Source: Myceligenerans salitolerans (lineage in GTDB: Bacteria; Actinomycetota; Actinomycetes; Actinomycetales; Cellulomonadaceae). From it: a stretch of 64,000 bases of DNA. Below, piece after piece: positions 1 to 7,273 of the stretch (the first letter of the stretch is position 1; every line of letters starts with the position of its first letter). Under the pieces are notes generated by a model. The model searched no databases, was not told where the DNA came from, and saw only the letters and a program-made list of their open reading frames with translations. The position numbers and the translations under genes are program-made. Where the stretch lies: the NCBI RefSeq assembly GCF_017349295.1, contig NZ_JAFMPK010000043.1, positions 1-64,000 of the forward strand. The letters are read 5' to 3'.

Positions 1-2
1 TA

Positions 3-20
3 GGACCTGTTTCGGAAGTG
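3..20 (+). repeat. IS left terminal inverted repeat
   Basis: GGACCTGTTTCGGAAGTG is the inverted partner of the right end at 1298-1315, with a single mismatch at the third base. It is preceded by TA at 1-2, the presumed target duplication. Confidence 0.9.
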
Positions 21-21
21 G

Positions 22-345
22 CTAGCGGTGGCTGATCCAGTCCAGGACGTGTGTGGTGATGGTGGTGTGGTCGGCCTCGGTGGTGGTGGCCTGTTCGCCG
101 GTGGCGGCGTCGCGGTGTTCGATCTCGTAGCCGCCGAATGCTCCGGGGCGGGTGTGGACCGAGATCGACCAGTCGACATCCTCGTCCTCGGGATAGATCA
201 CGAAGAACGTGTTGTCGCCTGTGTTCAGGTCGGCGAGCATGTGCAGGATCTCGACGTGTCCGGGGTCCTCGACGTAGCCGCCGTCCTCGGTGTCGGCGTA
301 GCAGGCCGGCCGGTTGGATAGCCAGGACGGGAGTGAGTCGTTCAC
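22..345 (-). CDS. IS-borne passenger protein, 107 aa, possibly Imm1-like
   Basis: A small acidic protein encoded inside the insertion sequence, starting at a GTG five bases after the transposase stop, so the two are probably co-translated. The stop codon lies only two bases inside the left inverted repeat. The protein has alternating hydrophobic beta-type stretches (NTFFVIYP, DWSISVHTRP, GGYEIEHRD) and a C-terminal helix (TTHVLDWISHR). This layout recalls the Imm1 family of immunity proteins, but the resemblance is by eye only and no function is assigned. Upstream in-frame codons run back through the transposase stop region in another frame and were not used. It may be a transposition accessory protein or a captured cargo gene. 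Confidence 0.6.
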   Translation of the reverse strand: MNDSLPSWLSNRPACYADTEDGGYVEDPGHVEILHMLADLNTGDNTFFVIYPEDEDVDWSISVHTRPGAFGGYEIEHRDAATGEQATTTEADHTTITTHVLDWISHR

Positions 346-350
346 ACAGG

Positions 351-1262
351 TCAGGATGCCAGTGGTTGGCCTGCCCGGACTACGGCGTCGATCCAGTCGT
401 CGATCGCGGCGACCTTCACGGTTGCCTCGTAGCGGACCTGGAGCTTGTCGAACCTCGTGGCCACTGCCCGGTGGCGTTTGAGGCGGTTGAACATGCACTC
501 CACTGCGTGGCGCTTCTTGTAGTCGGCGTAGTCGACCTTCGGCGGACGCCCGCCGGCCGAGCCCTTCTTCAGCCGGTTGGCCTGGTGGTCCTTCTTCTCC
601 GGGATCGTCGCGCGGATCCCACGACGACGCAGCAGCCGGCGGTTGCCCGCCGAGGCATACGCCTTGTCCCCACGCACCCGGTCCGGACGAGTCCGCGGAC
701 GACCGATCCCGCCGGGCCGGGCGACCCTGATCGTGTCCAGCACTGGCCCAAACTGCGGGCTGTCGCCCCGCTGCCCGCCGGTCACGATCATCCCCATGAG
801 CTTCTGCCCCTGCTCACAGGCGGCATGCAGCTTCGTGGTCCACCCGCCCCGCGATCGGCCCAGCCCGTGATCGGCAGGCTCGGCCCCAGGCGACTCCTTC
901 TGCGCTGCAGGGTCCCGCCGGGCACCGGCGGCGTGTTGATGCGCCCGGGCGATCGTGGAGTCGATCGACACCTCCCAGCAGACCTGCCCGCAGGCGTCGG
1001 CCAGCGTCCGTAACGCGTCCAGCACCCGGTCCCACACGCCCTCGCGCTGGTAGCGGCGAAACACTCGGTACAGGCTCGACCACGGCCCATACCGTTCGGG
1101 CACGTCCCGCCACGGACACCCCGCCCGGACCCGGTGCCGGATCCCGTCGACCTGCCGACGCAGGTTCCGCGCCGGTCGCCCGCACGACGCCACAGGCAGC
1201 AGCGGCTCAACCACCGCCCACGCCTCATCGCTCAGATCATGCCGCCCCGCCGCATCCACCAC
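351..1262 (-). CDS. IS5-family DDE transposase
   Basis: Catalyses cut-out and insertion of the surrounding element. The 303-residue protein begins with the DUF4096-type N-terminal domain (LSDEAWAVVEPLLP, residues 10-23) and continues into a DDE nuclease core: D101 in SIDST, D199 in RGDKAY and E255 in the Y248-R251-E255-K262 signature (Y-2-R-3-E-6-K). All catalytic residues are present and there is no frameshift, unlike many IS427 relatives that need programmed frameshifting. The start is a GTG. It overlaps nothing and is followed after five bases by the passenger gene. Probably functional. Confidence 0.93.
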   Translation of the reverse strand: MVDAAGRHDLSDEAWAVVEPLLPVASCGRPARNLRRQVDGIRHRVRAGCPWRDVPERYGPWSSLYRVFRRYQREGVWDRVLDALRTLADACGQVCWEVSIDSTIARAHQHAAGARRDPAAQKESPGAEPADHGLGRSRGGWTTKLHAACEQGQKLMGMIVTGGQRGDSPQFGPVLDTIRVARPGGIGRPRTRPDRVRGDKAYASAGNRRLLRRRGIRATIPEKKDHQANRLKKGSAGGRPPKVDYADYKKRHAVECMFNRLKRHRAVATRFDKLQVRYEATVKVAAIDDWIDAVVRAGQPLAS

Positions 1263-1297
1263 GGACCCGCAGCATGCCGAACCCGCAGGTCACACAC

Positions 1298-1315
1298 CAC
1301 TTCCGAAACAGGGCC
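1298..1315 (-). repeat. IS right terminal inverted repeat
   Basis: CACTTCCGAAACAGGGCC on the plus strand, the reverse complement of the left end except for one base. It is followed by TA at 1316-1317. It lies 35 bp upstream of the transposase start, so the transposase promoter must overlap this end. Confidence 0.9.
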
Positions 1316-1362
1316 TAGCTGCGACGCACAGTGCTTTCGGTGCAAGATGTCGCGGCTCCTAA

Positions 1363-1749
1363 TCAGTCGTGCTGCTCTTCCTGCCGCGGTTGTTCCTGGC
1401 GTGTGTGCTGGATCGTCTCGGCGATCCGCTTGATCCGCTGGAGTCGCGCGTTCCACGTCGAGCCGACCGAGGCGAGCTGCGACACGGCGTGAGCGAGCTG
1501 GGCTTCGTCGACGTGGTAACGCTTCTCACGGCCCGAGGTCACCGAGCTGACCAGCCCTACATGGTCCAGGACACCCAGGTGTTTGGCCACGGCTTGGCGT
1601 GTCACGGGCAGTTGCTCGCCTAGCGAGGTCGCGGTTCCGCCTCCTTCGACGAGCAGCAGGTCGAGCAGCCGACGACGAGTCGGGTCGCCGATCGCCGACC
1701 AGAGCGCGTCGTCGATCTGCGTGCTTGGCCCGCGGCCCTGAGAGCTCAC
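1363..1749 (-). CDS. ArsR-family transcriptional repressor
   Basis: A 128-residue winged-helix regulator. The core GDPTRRRLLDLLL is followed by a helix-turn-helix at about residues 41-67 (TSLGEQLPVTRQAVAKHLGV) and a wing (SGREKRYHV), as in ArsR proteins partnered with SRPBCC proteins. No cysteine metal site is visible, so it is unlikely to sense metal. The GTG start overlaps the stop of the upstream SRPBCC gene by four bases (GTGA), so the two are translationally coupled. It probably represses its own operon by binding the two palindromes at 2228-2287; the ligand is unknown. An in-frame start further upstream would lie inside the neighbouring gene and was rejected. Confidence 0.88.
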   Translation of the reverse strand: MSSQGRGPSTQIDDALWSAIGDPTRRRLLDLLLVEGGGTATSLGEQLPVTRQAVAKHLGVLDHVGLVSSVTSGREKRYHVDEAQLAHAVSQLASVGSTWNARLQRIKRIAETIQHTRQEQPRQEEQHD

Positions 1750-2216
1750 AGGCGCTTCTCCAGCGTGGCGATGTAGGGAGCGAGCCGCGGCAGGAAGTAG
1801 TCCCACCCCTTCATGTGCTCCCGGTACTGCTCCTCGAGGACCGCGGCTTCCCAGCCCATCTCGCGGAACCCAGTTTCGGTCATCCGTAGGGATGTGCCAC
1901 CTTCGCGCGGCATCAGCTCGAACGTGACCAGCAGCGAGTTCCCTTCTGCCGCGGTCTCACCCGCTGGATGCGTCCACCGGAAGGAGAACACCCTCGGAGG
2001 GATCGCCTCCACTACGGTGAATGACGCCGAGTCGCCCTCTCCCTCGGGGTTGATGAAGATGATCTCTCCCGCCGACCCTGGAGTGGGCTCGTACCTGGCG
2101 TCGTCCGGCCACCACTCCTTGAGATGTTCTGGCTTGCTCACCACGTCGAAGACCACTTCCGGCGCGGCCTCGATGAGAAGTTCGCGCTGGATCGTTCCCA
2201 GCTCCTTGCTGTGCAT
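1746..2216 (-). CDS. SRPBCC (AHSA1-like) domain protein
   Basis: A 156-residue START-like fold protein. Family hallmarks are the early strand RELLIEAAPEVVFDVVS, the KEWWPDDARYEPTPGSAGE segment, the central FSFRWTHP and the C-terminal helix MKGWDYFLPRLAPYIATLEKRL-type ending. Such proteins bind hydrophobic ligands; in actinobacteria they are often paired with an ArsR regulator, exactly as here. The ATG at 2216 follows a GGGAGG ribosome site, which decides it over the TTG 15 bases earlier. It is first in a two-gene operon with the ArsR gene. The substrate is unknown; the regulator may respond to the same ligand. Confidence 0.9.
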   Translation of the reverse strand: MHSKELGTIQRELLIEAAPEVVFDVVSKPEHLKEWWPDDARYEPTPGSAGEIIFINPEGEGDSASFTVVEAIPPRVFSFRWTHPAGETAAEGNSLLVTFELMPREGGTSLRMTETGFREMGWEAAVLEEQYREHMKGWDYFLPRLAPYIATLEKRL

Positions 2217-2227
2217 GACTACCTCCC

Positions 2228-2287
2228 GCAACTATCGGTTGCATGTCACGCTACACCCACCCTCAGCTCTACGCAACCATTGGTTGC
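2228..2287 (-). promoter_or_regulatory. Promoter with two palindromic operators for the SRPBCC-ArsR operon
   Basis: Two 15-bp palindromes, GCAACTATCGGTTGC (2228-2242) and GCAACCATTGGTTGC (2273-2287), share the form GCAAC-N5-GTTGC and lie 45 bp apart centre to centre. On the minus strand a -35 TTGCGT (2276-2271) and a -10 TAGCGT (2253-2248) are separated by 17 bp. The distal palindrome overlaps the -35 and the proximal one covers the expected transcription start and leader. This is the layout of an autorepressed promoter. Assignment of the sites to the ArsR protein is inference. Confidence 0.7.
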
Positions 2288-2344
2288 ATCATCTATCGGC
2301 CCATGCGTCGGTGCGCGCCCGGGCGTTGCGGACGGCAGCGGTGC

Positions 2345-3313
2345 TCAGTAGCTCAGATCTTCGACCAGACGGGTGCGTGCCTCGCGGATCTCTATCGGCG
2401 GAGACTGGGACGTGGTTATTGCTTGGCCAGGCACATCGCGCCAAGCAGCGTCGCTGGAAAGGCGGAATTGTCCACGCCAGGTGGTCCTCAGGGTAATTAC
2501 GGCAGTTCCCGGGGCGGTGTACGCATGCGCGATCGTGTGGTTCGGGTACGGCGCGCCGGGGTCAGCCCCCGTGCTCGACGTGCCGTCGCCCCAACTCCAC
2601 GTGTATGTCTCCGGAACGGCCCGGATGCTGACCGGGATGCCGAACAGATCGGTGTCCAGGACCTGAGATTGGTTCTCGGCGTACGCGATCGTGTCGAGGT
2701 TGACGAGCGTCCAGCCGTCGGGCGGTTGAACCGCGAGCGCGCTGGGTTCGATGGTCATGTTTTGGAACGCGCGTGCTGCGGCAGCTGGAATGTCGACCTG
2801 CTGGCGTCGTCGTTCCGTTTGAACCTCGTCGTGCGATTGGCGGACGTCGTCGACGCATGACTCCTCCTCGACTATTCTCGGGGCGGTCCAGGCGTCGCCA
2901 CTGCGTCGCTGTTCGAAGAGTGCACCTTGCGCCTGCTGACCCCCATGGCATTCGACGCCGCTGTGGGCGAGTCGCTGCCCATCGTGCTCGCACTCCGCAC
3001 GGAAGGCCGGCAGCACGCCCGGCAGTTCCGAAAGCTGGCAAAGCTGAGGAGTTGCGCGCCACTGGCGAGTGTTGGGGTCAGAGAGGAGTCGGCCTGCGTG
3101 GGAGGTTCGCCTACTGGTGGTCTGCCCGTCTGTGGGCAATTCGCTGCCTGCATCCCTTGCAGCGTGGTCTGAGGAACTCCTGTGGGATGCCTCGATGCTG
3201 ACGGACTGGCCCTGCATCGAGCTACCGAAGGTGGGTTGATCATACTCATCGGCTCCGACGAAGAGCGCAATTGCGGCACTGAGTGCAACGCTAATTGCTG
3301 ACCGAGCGATCAT
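2345..3313 (-). CDS. Secreted PKD-domain protein, partner of DUF6318 lipoprotein
   Basis: A 322-residue protein with an N-terminal signal sequence (MIARSAISVALSAAIALFVG), a poorly conserved Arg/Gln/Ser-rich middle and a C-terminal PKD-like module. Family marks are PDGWTLVNLDTIAY, TYTWSWGDGTSSTG, GAPYPNHTIAHAYTAPGTA and the ending EARTRLVEDL. Its ATG overlaps the upstream lipoprotein stop by four bases, a pairing I recognise from Cellulosimicrobium/Isoptericola-type genomes, where DUF6318-PKD pairs recur. PKD folds act in extracellular protein or sugar binding; no enzymatic residues are visible. The function of the pair is unknown. Base composition is clearly less GC-rich than the chromosomal core, which suggests acquired DNA. 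Confidence 0.75.
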   Translation of the reverse strand: MIARSAISVALSAAIALFVGADEYDQPTFGSSMQGQSVSIEASHRSSSDHAARDAGSELPTDGQTTSRRTSHAGRLLSDPNTRQWRATPQLCQLSELPGVLPAFRAECEHDGQRLAHSGVECHGGQQAQGALFEQRRSGDAWTAPRIVEEESCVDDVRQSHDEVQTERRRQQVDIPAAAARAFQNMTIEPSALAVQPPDGWTLVNLDTIAYAENQSQVLDTDLFGIPVSIRAVPETYTWSWGDGTSSTGADPGAPYPNHTIAHAYTAPGTAVITLRTTWRGQFRLSSDAAWRDVPGQAITTSQSPPIEIREARTRLVEDLSY

Positions 3314-3960
3314 GACTCTGGCCTGGGGGCGATCTCAACGACAACCCAGCCGCTGCCGCCCTCGGCGACCTCGACGCGGCTCTCGTTGACCTCGTGCCGC
3401 GCCGACGCGATTTCCGCGCCTGTTCGGTCGAGAGTTGATGACGCTGCTTGTTCCACGCGGACGTCGATTGGAATCAGGCTGGTGAGTGAGTCTTGTTGGT
3501 AGATGTCAAGTACTTCAACGGAGAGCGCACCGCCGAGGTAGGTATAGCCAGCCACTTTGTTCGCACGAGCCGAGGCGAGCGCATCATCGCAGAACCCGCA
3601 AGCCTCATGACTCATGGCCTCGAACTCCGCCGTATCCCCGGTCGCCATGATGTACGGATACAGCTCGATGAAGTACTCCGCCGCCGCCGCGGCGCCCTTG
3701 GCGTCTTCTCGATCCATCGCTGCGGGGCGCTGCGGCTTCTCTACCGGGGTGCGCGCCGACGCGGAGGCGGAGGACGACGCCTGAGGCTCACCGGCGACCG
3801 TCGTCGTCGGTGAGGGGCCTGCGTCGGTGTTGGCTGTACAGCCGGCAAGCCCGCCCAGCGCTGCGGCGAACGCCACACAGCGCCAAAGGCACGGTGCGTG
3901 CGTTTCGCGTCCCCGTTCGGACGCTGTCCGTATCCGCCTGTGCTCTGTTGCAGGCCGCAT
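3310..3960 (-). CDS. DUF6318 family lipoprotein
   Basis: A 216-residue predicted lipoprotein. A charged N-terminus leads to a hydrophobic stretch ending in the lipobox LGGLAGC (cysteine near residue 41), followed by a Ser/Ala/Thr-rich linker. The DUF6318 core has RPAAMDREDAKGAAAAAEYF, LYPYIMATGDTAEF and the paired cysteines SHEACGFCDDAL. The family somewhat resembles NTF2-like folds, but its role is unknown. It is first in an operon with the PKD protein (4-base overlap), so the two probably act together on the outer face of the membrane. The start at 3960 is the longest plausible and is preceded by a G-rich stretch. Confidence 0.8.
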   Translation of the reverse strand: MRPATEHRRIRTASERGRETHAPCLWRCVAFAAALGGLAGCTANTDAGPSPTTTVAGEPQASSSASASARTPVEKPQRPAAMDREDAKGAAAAAEYFIELYPYIMATGDTAEFEAMSHEACGFCDDALASARANKVAGYTYLGGALSVEVLDIYQQDSLTSLIPIDVRVEQAASSTLDRTGAEIASARHEVNESRVEVAEGGSGWVVVEIAPRPES

Positions 3961-4510
3961 GGAACCCCCTGACGACGTCGCTCACCTGGACGGTTGCGGA
4001 AGCGCAACGGACATTGACGCTAGCCGTACCAAGGCGGAATCGCACGGGCGCCCTGTGGATAACTTCTGCTGCCGGACTCGGCGAGAGTAGGACACGGCCT
4101 GCAGGGCAGGGAGCTAGCCGTGACCGATCTGCCCGACTTCCCTTGACCTCGCGAGGGATGTCGAGATTGGGTGTCTCATGACAGCTCTGCCGATGGGGTG
4201 GGCGATAGAGCAGATGAGGGGGCCGCGATCGTTGCTGCGCACTCGGCGCATGCCGAAGGACGCTCGATTTCGGCGACTACGGCGTTGGCCCACGCGTACC
4301 GCTGCACCCGCGGTGACTTCGAAGGTTCGGCCGGGTGCGCGGACGACGACGCCGGGCTGCCACATCGATCCCGCGTGCCAGGTTGCGCGGGCGCACTTCT
4401 CGGTGCGTCTCGCCGTGGCACGGTCGGGAAGTGGGTCCCGAACATCTACTGTCCCATGGTCGGTCAGTGCGGTTTCGAACAGATGGTCGAGCAGACAGGG
4501 GGTTCGTTCG
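3961..4510. other. 550-bp non-coding stretch
   Basis: Open frames cross this stretch on both strands, but none has codon use, a start context or residues typical of a real protein. It presumably holds the promoter of the DUF6318 operon at its left end and that of the ESAT-6-like gene at its right end. I see no RNA gene or strong hairpin here. Confidence 0.4.
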
Positions 4511-4825
4511 ATGGTTGGTGCGAACGACATGGAAGAGCGCGACGACGATGCCACGGCATCATCGCGGGCGCAGGAGAACCTCGACCGGATCGCCGCCCGA
4601 TTGGAGGCGTTGGTCGAGCAGCGCGACCCGGGCGCGAAGGGTGCGATGTCAGATCCGGCCGACGGCGCCACGGACGGGTTTCGCGCCAAGGAGCACCGAT
4701 GGAACGCGGCTGCCGACGAGGTGCGCAGCATCATCCGGCTGATGCACCAGGCCCTGGATGAGCCCGACGCGCCTCAGAAAGGTGCTTTGAACAAGGCCAA
4801 GCCGACTGCGGACGGTATCGGCTGA
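4511..4825 (+). CDS. Orphan ESAT-6/WXG100-like small protein
   Basis: A 104-residue helical protein. It carries the pattern of the actinobacterial 'pore-forming ESAT-6 family': ENLDRIAARLEALVEQRD, then AMSDPADGATDGFRAKEHRW, then AADEVRSIIRLM and a KAKPTADGIG end. Such proteins are usually encoded next to a second small helical partner and type VII secretion or toxin genes. None of these is present here, so the copy is an orphan and may be a remnant. The ATG at 4511 is preceded by a GGGGG stretch; a second ATG six codons later is possible. Codon use is weaker than in flanking core genes. Confidence 0.6.
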   Translation: MVGANDMEERDDDATASSRAQENLDRIAARLEALVEQRDPGAKGAMSDPADGATDGFRAKEHRWNAAADEVRSIIRLMHQALDEPDAPQKGALNKAKPTADGIG

Positions 4826-5147
4826 ATGTGGGTCGGCGTTCCCGCCAGGGTCAGGCCGGGGCGCATCTCGTCTCCGCCCTGAAGCGTCAGGCCGTGCCAC
4901 GGCATGGTGTGCGCGTCGACACATGACCGGTTGCCTTTCTCAGGCGACGGAGTCATGGGGCGGCGACCGGTAGAGCGCTTGAACGCTCCAGTGGCCGGGT
5001 GGCCGGGTGGCGTTCTGGTTGAACGTACATGTCTTCGGGCCAGTGCTTCATGGCGCAGCTCTGGCGGGTCGACCGGTACGGGCTGCTGGACGACCAGCAG
5101 CGGTAATCGGCTTGCTCCCGCCGGTTCGCCCCCGGTTGGGTGGCCTC
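4826..5147. other. 322-bp stretch without a convincing gene
   Basis: It contains a small inverted repeat (GAGCG-N6-CGCTC near 4974-4989) and a short tandem GGCCGGGTGGCCGGGTGG. A 25-codon reading frame at 5029-5106 has good third-position GC but no ribosome site. It marks the right edge of the lower-GC accessory block. Confidence 0.35.
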
Positions 5148-5726
5148 ATGGCGACCACTCCCGAACGCTGGGTCCAAGGATCCAACCCCTACAACTGGGC
5201 TGACGACGCCCAAGACCCGCGTCGGGCGCTCGCCCGTCCTGTCGGGGAGAAGGAGACCCTGGCGAACTACCTCAAGCACTACCGCATCACGCTCGAGTTG
5301 AAATGCGAAGGGCTCGACGCCGCGCAGATGGCGCGGCGTTCAGTGCCGCCGTCGACGATGTCGCTGCTGGGGCTCGTGCGCCACATGGCGCAGGTGGAGA
5401 ACCACTGGTTCGAGCGCGTGCTCAAGCAGCAGCCCGACGTCCGGCAGATCTATGACACGCCCGAGGACAACGACGGTGACTTCAACGGCGCCGTTGCCGA
5501 CCCGGCCGTCGTGGACGAGGCGTGGTCGACGTGGCGGGACCGCGTGGCGTCGGCGGACGCCTGGCTCGACGCGCTTCCGGAGGAAGACCTGGGTACCACG
5601 GTTCCCCGCCGCGGGGAGCAGGTCGCCGTGCGGGACGTTCTGGTCCACATGATCGAGGAGTACGCCCGACACCTCGGGCACGCGGACCTGCTGCGGGAGT
5701 CGATCGACGGCCGAGTGGGGCAGTAG
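5148..5726 (+). CDS. DinB-family protein (DUF664)
   Basis: A 192-residue four-helix-bundle protein of the DinB/DUF664 superfamily, whose members bind a divalent metal through three histidines and include thiol-dependent S-transferases. Visible family segments are MSLLGLVRHMAQVENHWFERVL and VRDVLVHMIEEYARHLGHADLLRE, which supply the histidine ligands. The ATG at 5148 gives a protein starting just before the conserved region; the open frame extends 47 codons upstream, but that part looks non-coding. It is monocistronic. In actinobacteria the family covers mycothiol-linked chemistry, but the substrate here cannot be read from sequence. Confidence 0.88.
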   Translation: MATTPERWVQGSNPYNWADDAQDPRRALARPVGEKETLANYLKHYRITLELKCEGLDAAQMARRSVPPSTMSLLGLVRHMAQVENHWFERVLKQQPDVRQIYDTPEDNDGDFNGAVADPAVVDEAWSTWRDRVASADAWLDALPEEDLGTTVPRRGEQVAVRDVLVHMIEEYARHLGHADLLRESIDGRVGQ

Positions 5727-5847
5727 GGGCGTCTGGTTGGGTGTGTACGACGGCGGTCGTGGCCGGGTCGGCCTCGGTGCTCCGACACCGGCGGTGACAG
5801 AAACCCTGAAGGCTCGTGCGCACGTCGCCTACGTGCCCGGGTCCTGC

Positions 5848-6192
5848 TCAGTCCCCCCGCGGCCCATACATGATCACCGCCATCCCGCCCAGACAGATCA
5901 GTGCCCCCGCCACGTCCCACCGATCCGGCCGGTACCCGTCCGCCACCATCCCCCAGGCGATCGATCCCGCGACGAACACCCCGCCGTACGCCGCCAGGAT
6001 CCGCCCGAAGTTCGCGTCCGGCTGCAGTGTTGCCACGACGCCGTACAGCCCGAGCGCGATCACCCCGAGCCCCACCCACAGCCAGCCGCGTTGCTCGCGC
6101 AGGCCCTGCCAGACGAGCCAGGCGCCACCGATCTCGAAGAGCGCGGCTACTACGAAAAGCAGGACGGAACGAGGGATCAGAGTCGGGTCCAC
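5848..6192 (-). CDS. YnfA (UPF0060) family membrane protein
   Basis: A 114-residue protein with four membrane spans, typical for the YnfA family (108-112 residues), which is related to small multidrug resistance-type exporters. Conserved parts are [52 protein letters not shown] and [24 protein letters not shown]. The GTG at 6192 was chosen because a -10 hexamer TACCGT (6204-6199) lies six bases upstream and there is no ribosome site, which fits a leaderless transcript. In-frame codons further upstream belong to the neighbouring gene's antisense. The substrate is unknown. Confidence 0.9.
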   Translation of the reverse strand: MDPTLIPRSVLLFVVAALFEIGGAWLVWQGLREQRGWLWVGLGVIALGLYGVVATLQPDANFGRILAAYGGVFVAGSIAWGMVADGYRPDRWDVAGALICLGGMAVIMYGPRGD

Positions 6193-6226
6193 GGGTTCAC
6201 GGTACGACGGCGGTCGTCGGCTCGAG

Positions 6227-7030
6227 TCAGGCGGCGATCTGCCGGGACCACGTGGTGCCGTCGGACGTGAAGCCGACCCGCTCCAGATAGTCCGACTCCG
6301 CACGGCCGGCTTCCTGGCCGACCAGTACGGAGGTGCCGAAACGAGCACTCCGACCGCCGTGGGCTCCGGTGCCGTCGTCCCCCGCGCCGTCGTCCCCCGC
6401 GCCGTCGCTCCCCGCGCCGTCGCTCCCCGCCCCGTCGTCCCCCGCGCCGCCGGCGGCCGCACCCACGTTCCGCGCCCCCAGCACCGGCCGCACCACCTCC
6501 CGCAGTCCGGTCCCGGCCAGCGCCCTCGACTCCTCCCACACGAACTCCCCCGGCGTGAAGTCGCGGAATCGCAGGCTCACCCAGTCCAGCAGGACGGCCC
6601 CGACGCCGTCGCCCAGGTCGAGCACCTCGACCACACCTACCGTCTCGTCACCGCGTTGCACGAGGAAGGCGTAGCGCCGCTCGTCGTCGGCCGGCTCGGC
6701 GCGGAAGAGCGGCGCATGCCGGGCGATGTCGTCGGCGTGGACGCGGAGCACGTGGAGAAGGTATGCGTCGTCGGGTGCAACCTCGACGACGGCGTATGCC
6801 GCGGCCGAATGGCGTTCGCGGTTCAGCCGGATCAGCCAGTAGATGTTGATGAGGACGATCACGCCGTTCATCGCGGCGAACGGCCAGATTCCGAGGATCG
6901 TGTTGTACGCCGTCGCCAGCGCCGATCCCGTGAGGTTCAGCCAGCGGAAACGCAGTACGCGGGCCTGCGTGAGCGACCAGACGACGAGCACGGTCCCCGC
7001 CCAGCCGCCGATCTCGAGGAGGAGGTTCAC
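6227..7030 (-). CDS. YgjV-like membrane domain fused to a soluble domain
   Basis: A 267-residue two-part protein. Residues 1-70 form a small membrane domain ([20 protein letters not shown], then [20 protein letters not shown] and [14 protein letters not shown]) like the YgjV/CBU_0592 family. The remainder is soluble: [22 protein letters not shown] and [16 protein letters not shown] suggest a GNAT-like or other alpha/beta fold that I cannot place. It is interrupted by a Gly-Ala-Asp low-complexity run encoded by 15-bp tandem repeats, and ends with [21 protein letters not shown]. The GTG start follows a -10 TAACCT (7042-7037) by six bases, so it is probably leaderless. Function unknown. Confidence 0.75.
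   Translation of the reverse strand: MNLLLEIGGWAGTVLVVWSLTQARVLRFRWLNLTGSALATAYNTILGIWPFAAMNGVIVLINIYWLIRLNRERHSAAAYAVVEVAPDDAYLLHVLRVHADDIARHAPLFRAEPADDERRYAFLVQRGDETVGVVEVLDLGDGVGAVLLDWVSLRFRDFTPGEFVWEESRALAGTGLREVVRPVLGARNVGAAAGGAGDDGAGSDGAGSDGAGDDGAGDDGTGAHGGRSARFGTSVLVGQEAGRAESDYLERVGFTSDGTTWSRQIAA
6371..6450. repeat. 15-bp in-frame tandem repeats
   Basis: About five and a half copies of GCCGTCGTCCCCCGC with small variations (CGCTCCCC in some copies). On the minus strand they encode Asp/Ser-Asp/Gly-Gly-Ala-Gly units in the linker of the YgjV-like fusion. The unit length is a multiple of three, so copy-number change would keep the frame. Confidence 0.85.
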
Positions 7031-7235
7031 GTCCCGAGGTTAGATCGCCGAGGCCGGTGCCGTCGCAGCCGTGAGCATGAGGTTCCTTACAGGGTCTGGA
7101 GGCTCGGCGGCGCACACTCGCCGTCCAGGAGTCTCACGACGGCAACCCCGGCCGCACCCGCAGCGGAGACAGGCTCGGCCCCGACGGGCGTGGGCCGCCC
7201 ACGGCCGGCGTCGGCCGCGAGCCGTAGGCCACGAC

Positions 7236-7266
7236 TTGAACTTGACGCAACGTCAACCTCTACAGT
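7236..7266 (+). promoter_or_regulatory. MerR-type promoter with 19-bp spacer and operator
   Basis: -35 TTGAAC (7236-7241) and -10 TACAGT (7261-7266) are separated by 19 bp, the long spacer that MerR proteins correct by twisting DNA. The spacer contains the inverted repeat TTGACG-CAA-CGTCAA (7242-7256). The start codon at 7274 is seven bases after the -10, so transcription should begin at or next to the ATG. Binding of the adjacent TipA-like protein is inferred from family behaviour. Confidence 0.85.
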
Positions 7267-7273
7267 CGCAGTC

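Larger units (their letters stand above)
3..1315 (-). mobile_element. Complete IS5-family (IS427-like) insertion sequence with a passenger gene
   Basis: A 1.3-kb element with 18-bp terminal inverted repeats that match at 17 of 18 positions. Both ends are flanked by TA (1-2 and 1316-1317), as expected for the 2-bp TA duplication of the IS427 group. It carries a full-length single-frame DDE transposase and, directly downstream on the same strand, a second small gene inside the right and left ends. Most IS427-type elements carry only the transposase, often split by a frameshift, so the passenger is unusual. All ends are present and the YREK signature is intact, so it may be mobile. Confidence 0.9.

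Noticed and set aside
28-321. Plus-strand frame opposite the IS passenger
   Set aside because: Repetitive Gly/Val composition and no ribosome site; the minus-strand frame is adjacent to the transposase and shows normal protein character.
5029-5106. 25-codon plus-strand frame (MSSGQCFMAQLWRVDR...)
   Set aside because: Third positions are GC-rich, but there is no ribosome site or -10 hexamer and an upstream stop isolates it; too short to claim.
5816-7273. Long open frame running into the TipA-like gene
   Set aside because: It is antisense to two clear membrane-protein genes and continues only because of high GC; the MerR domain starts at 7274.
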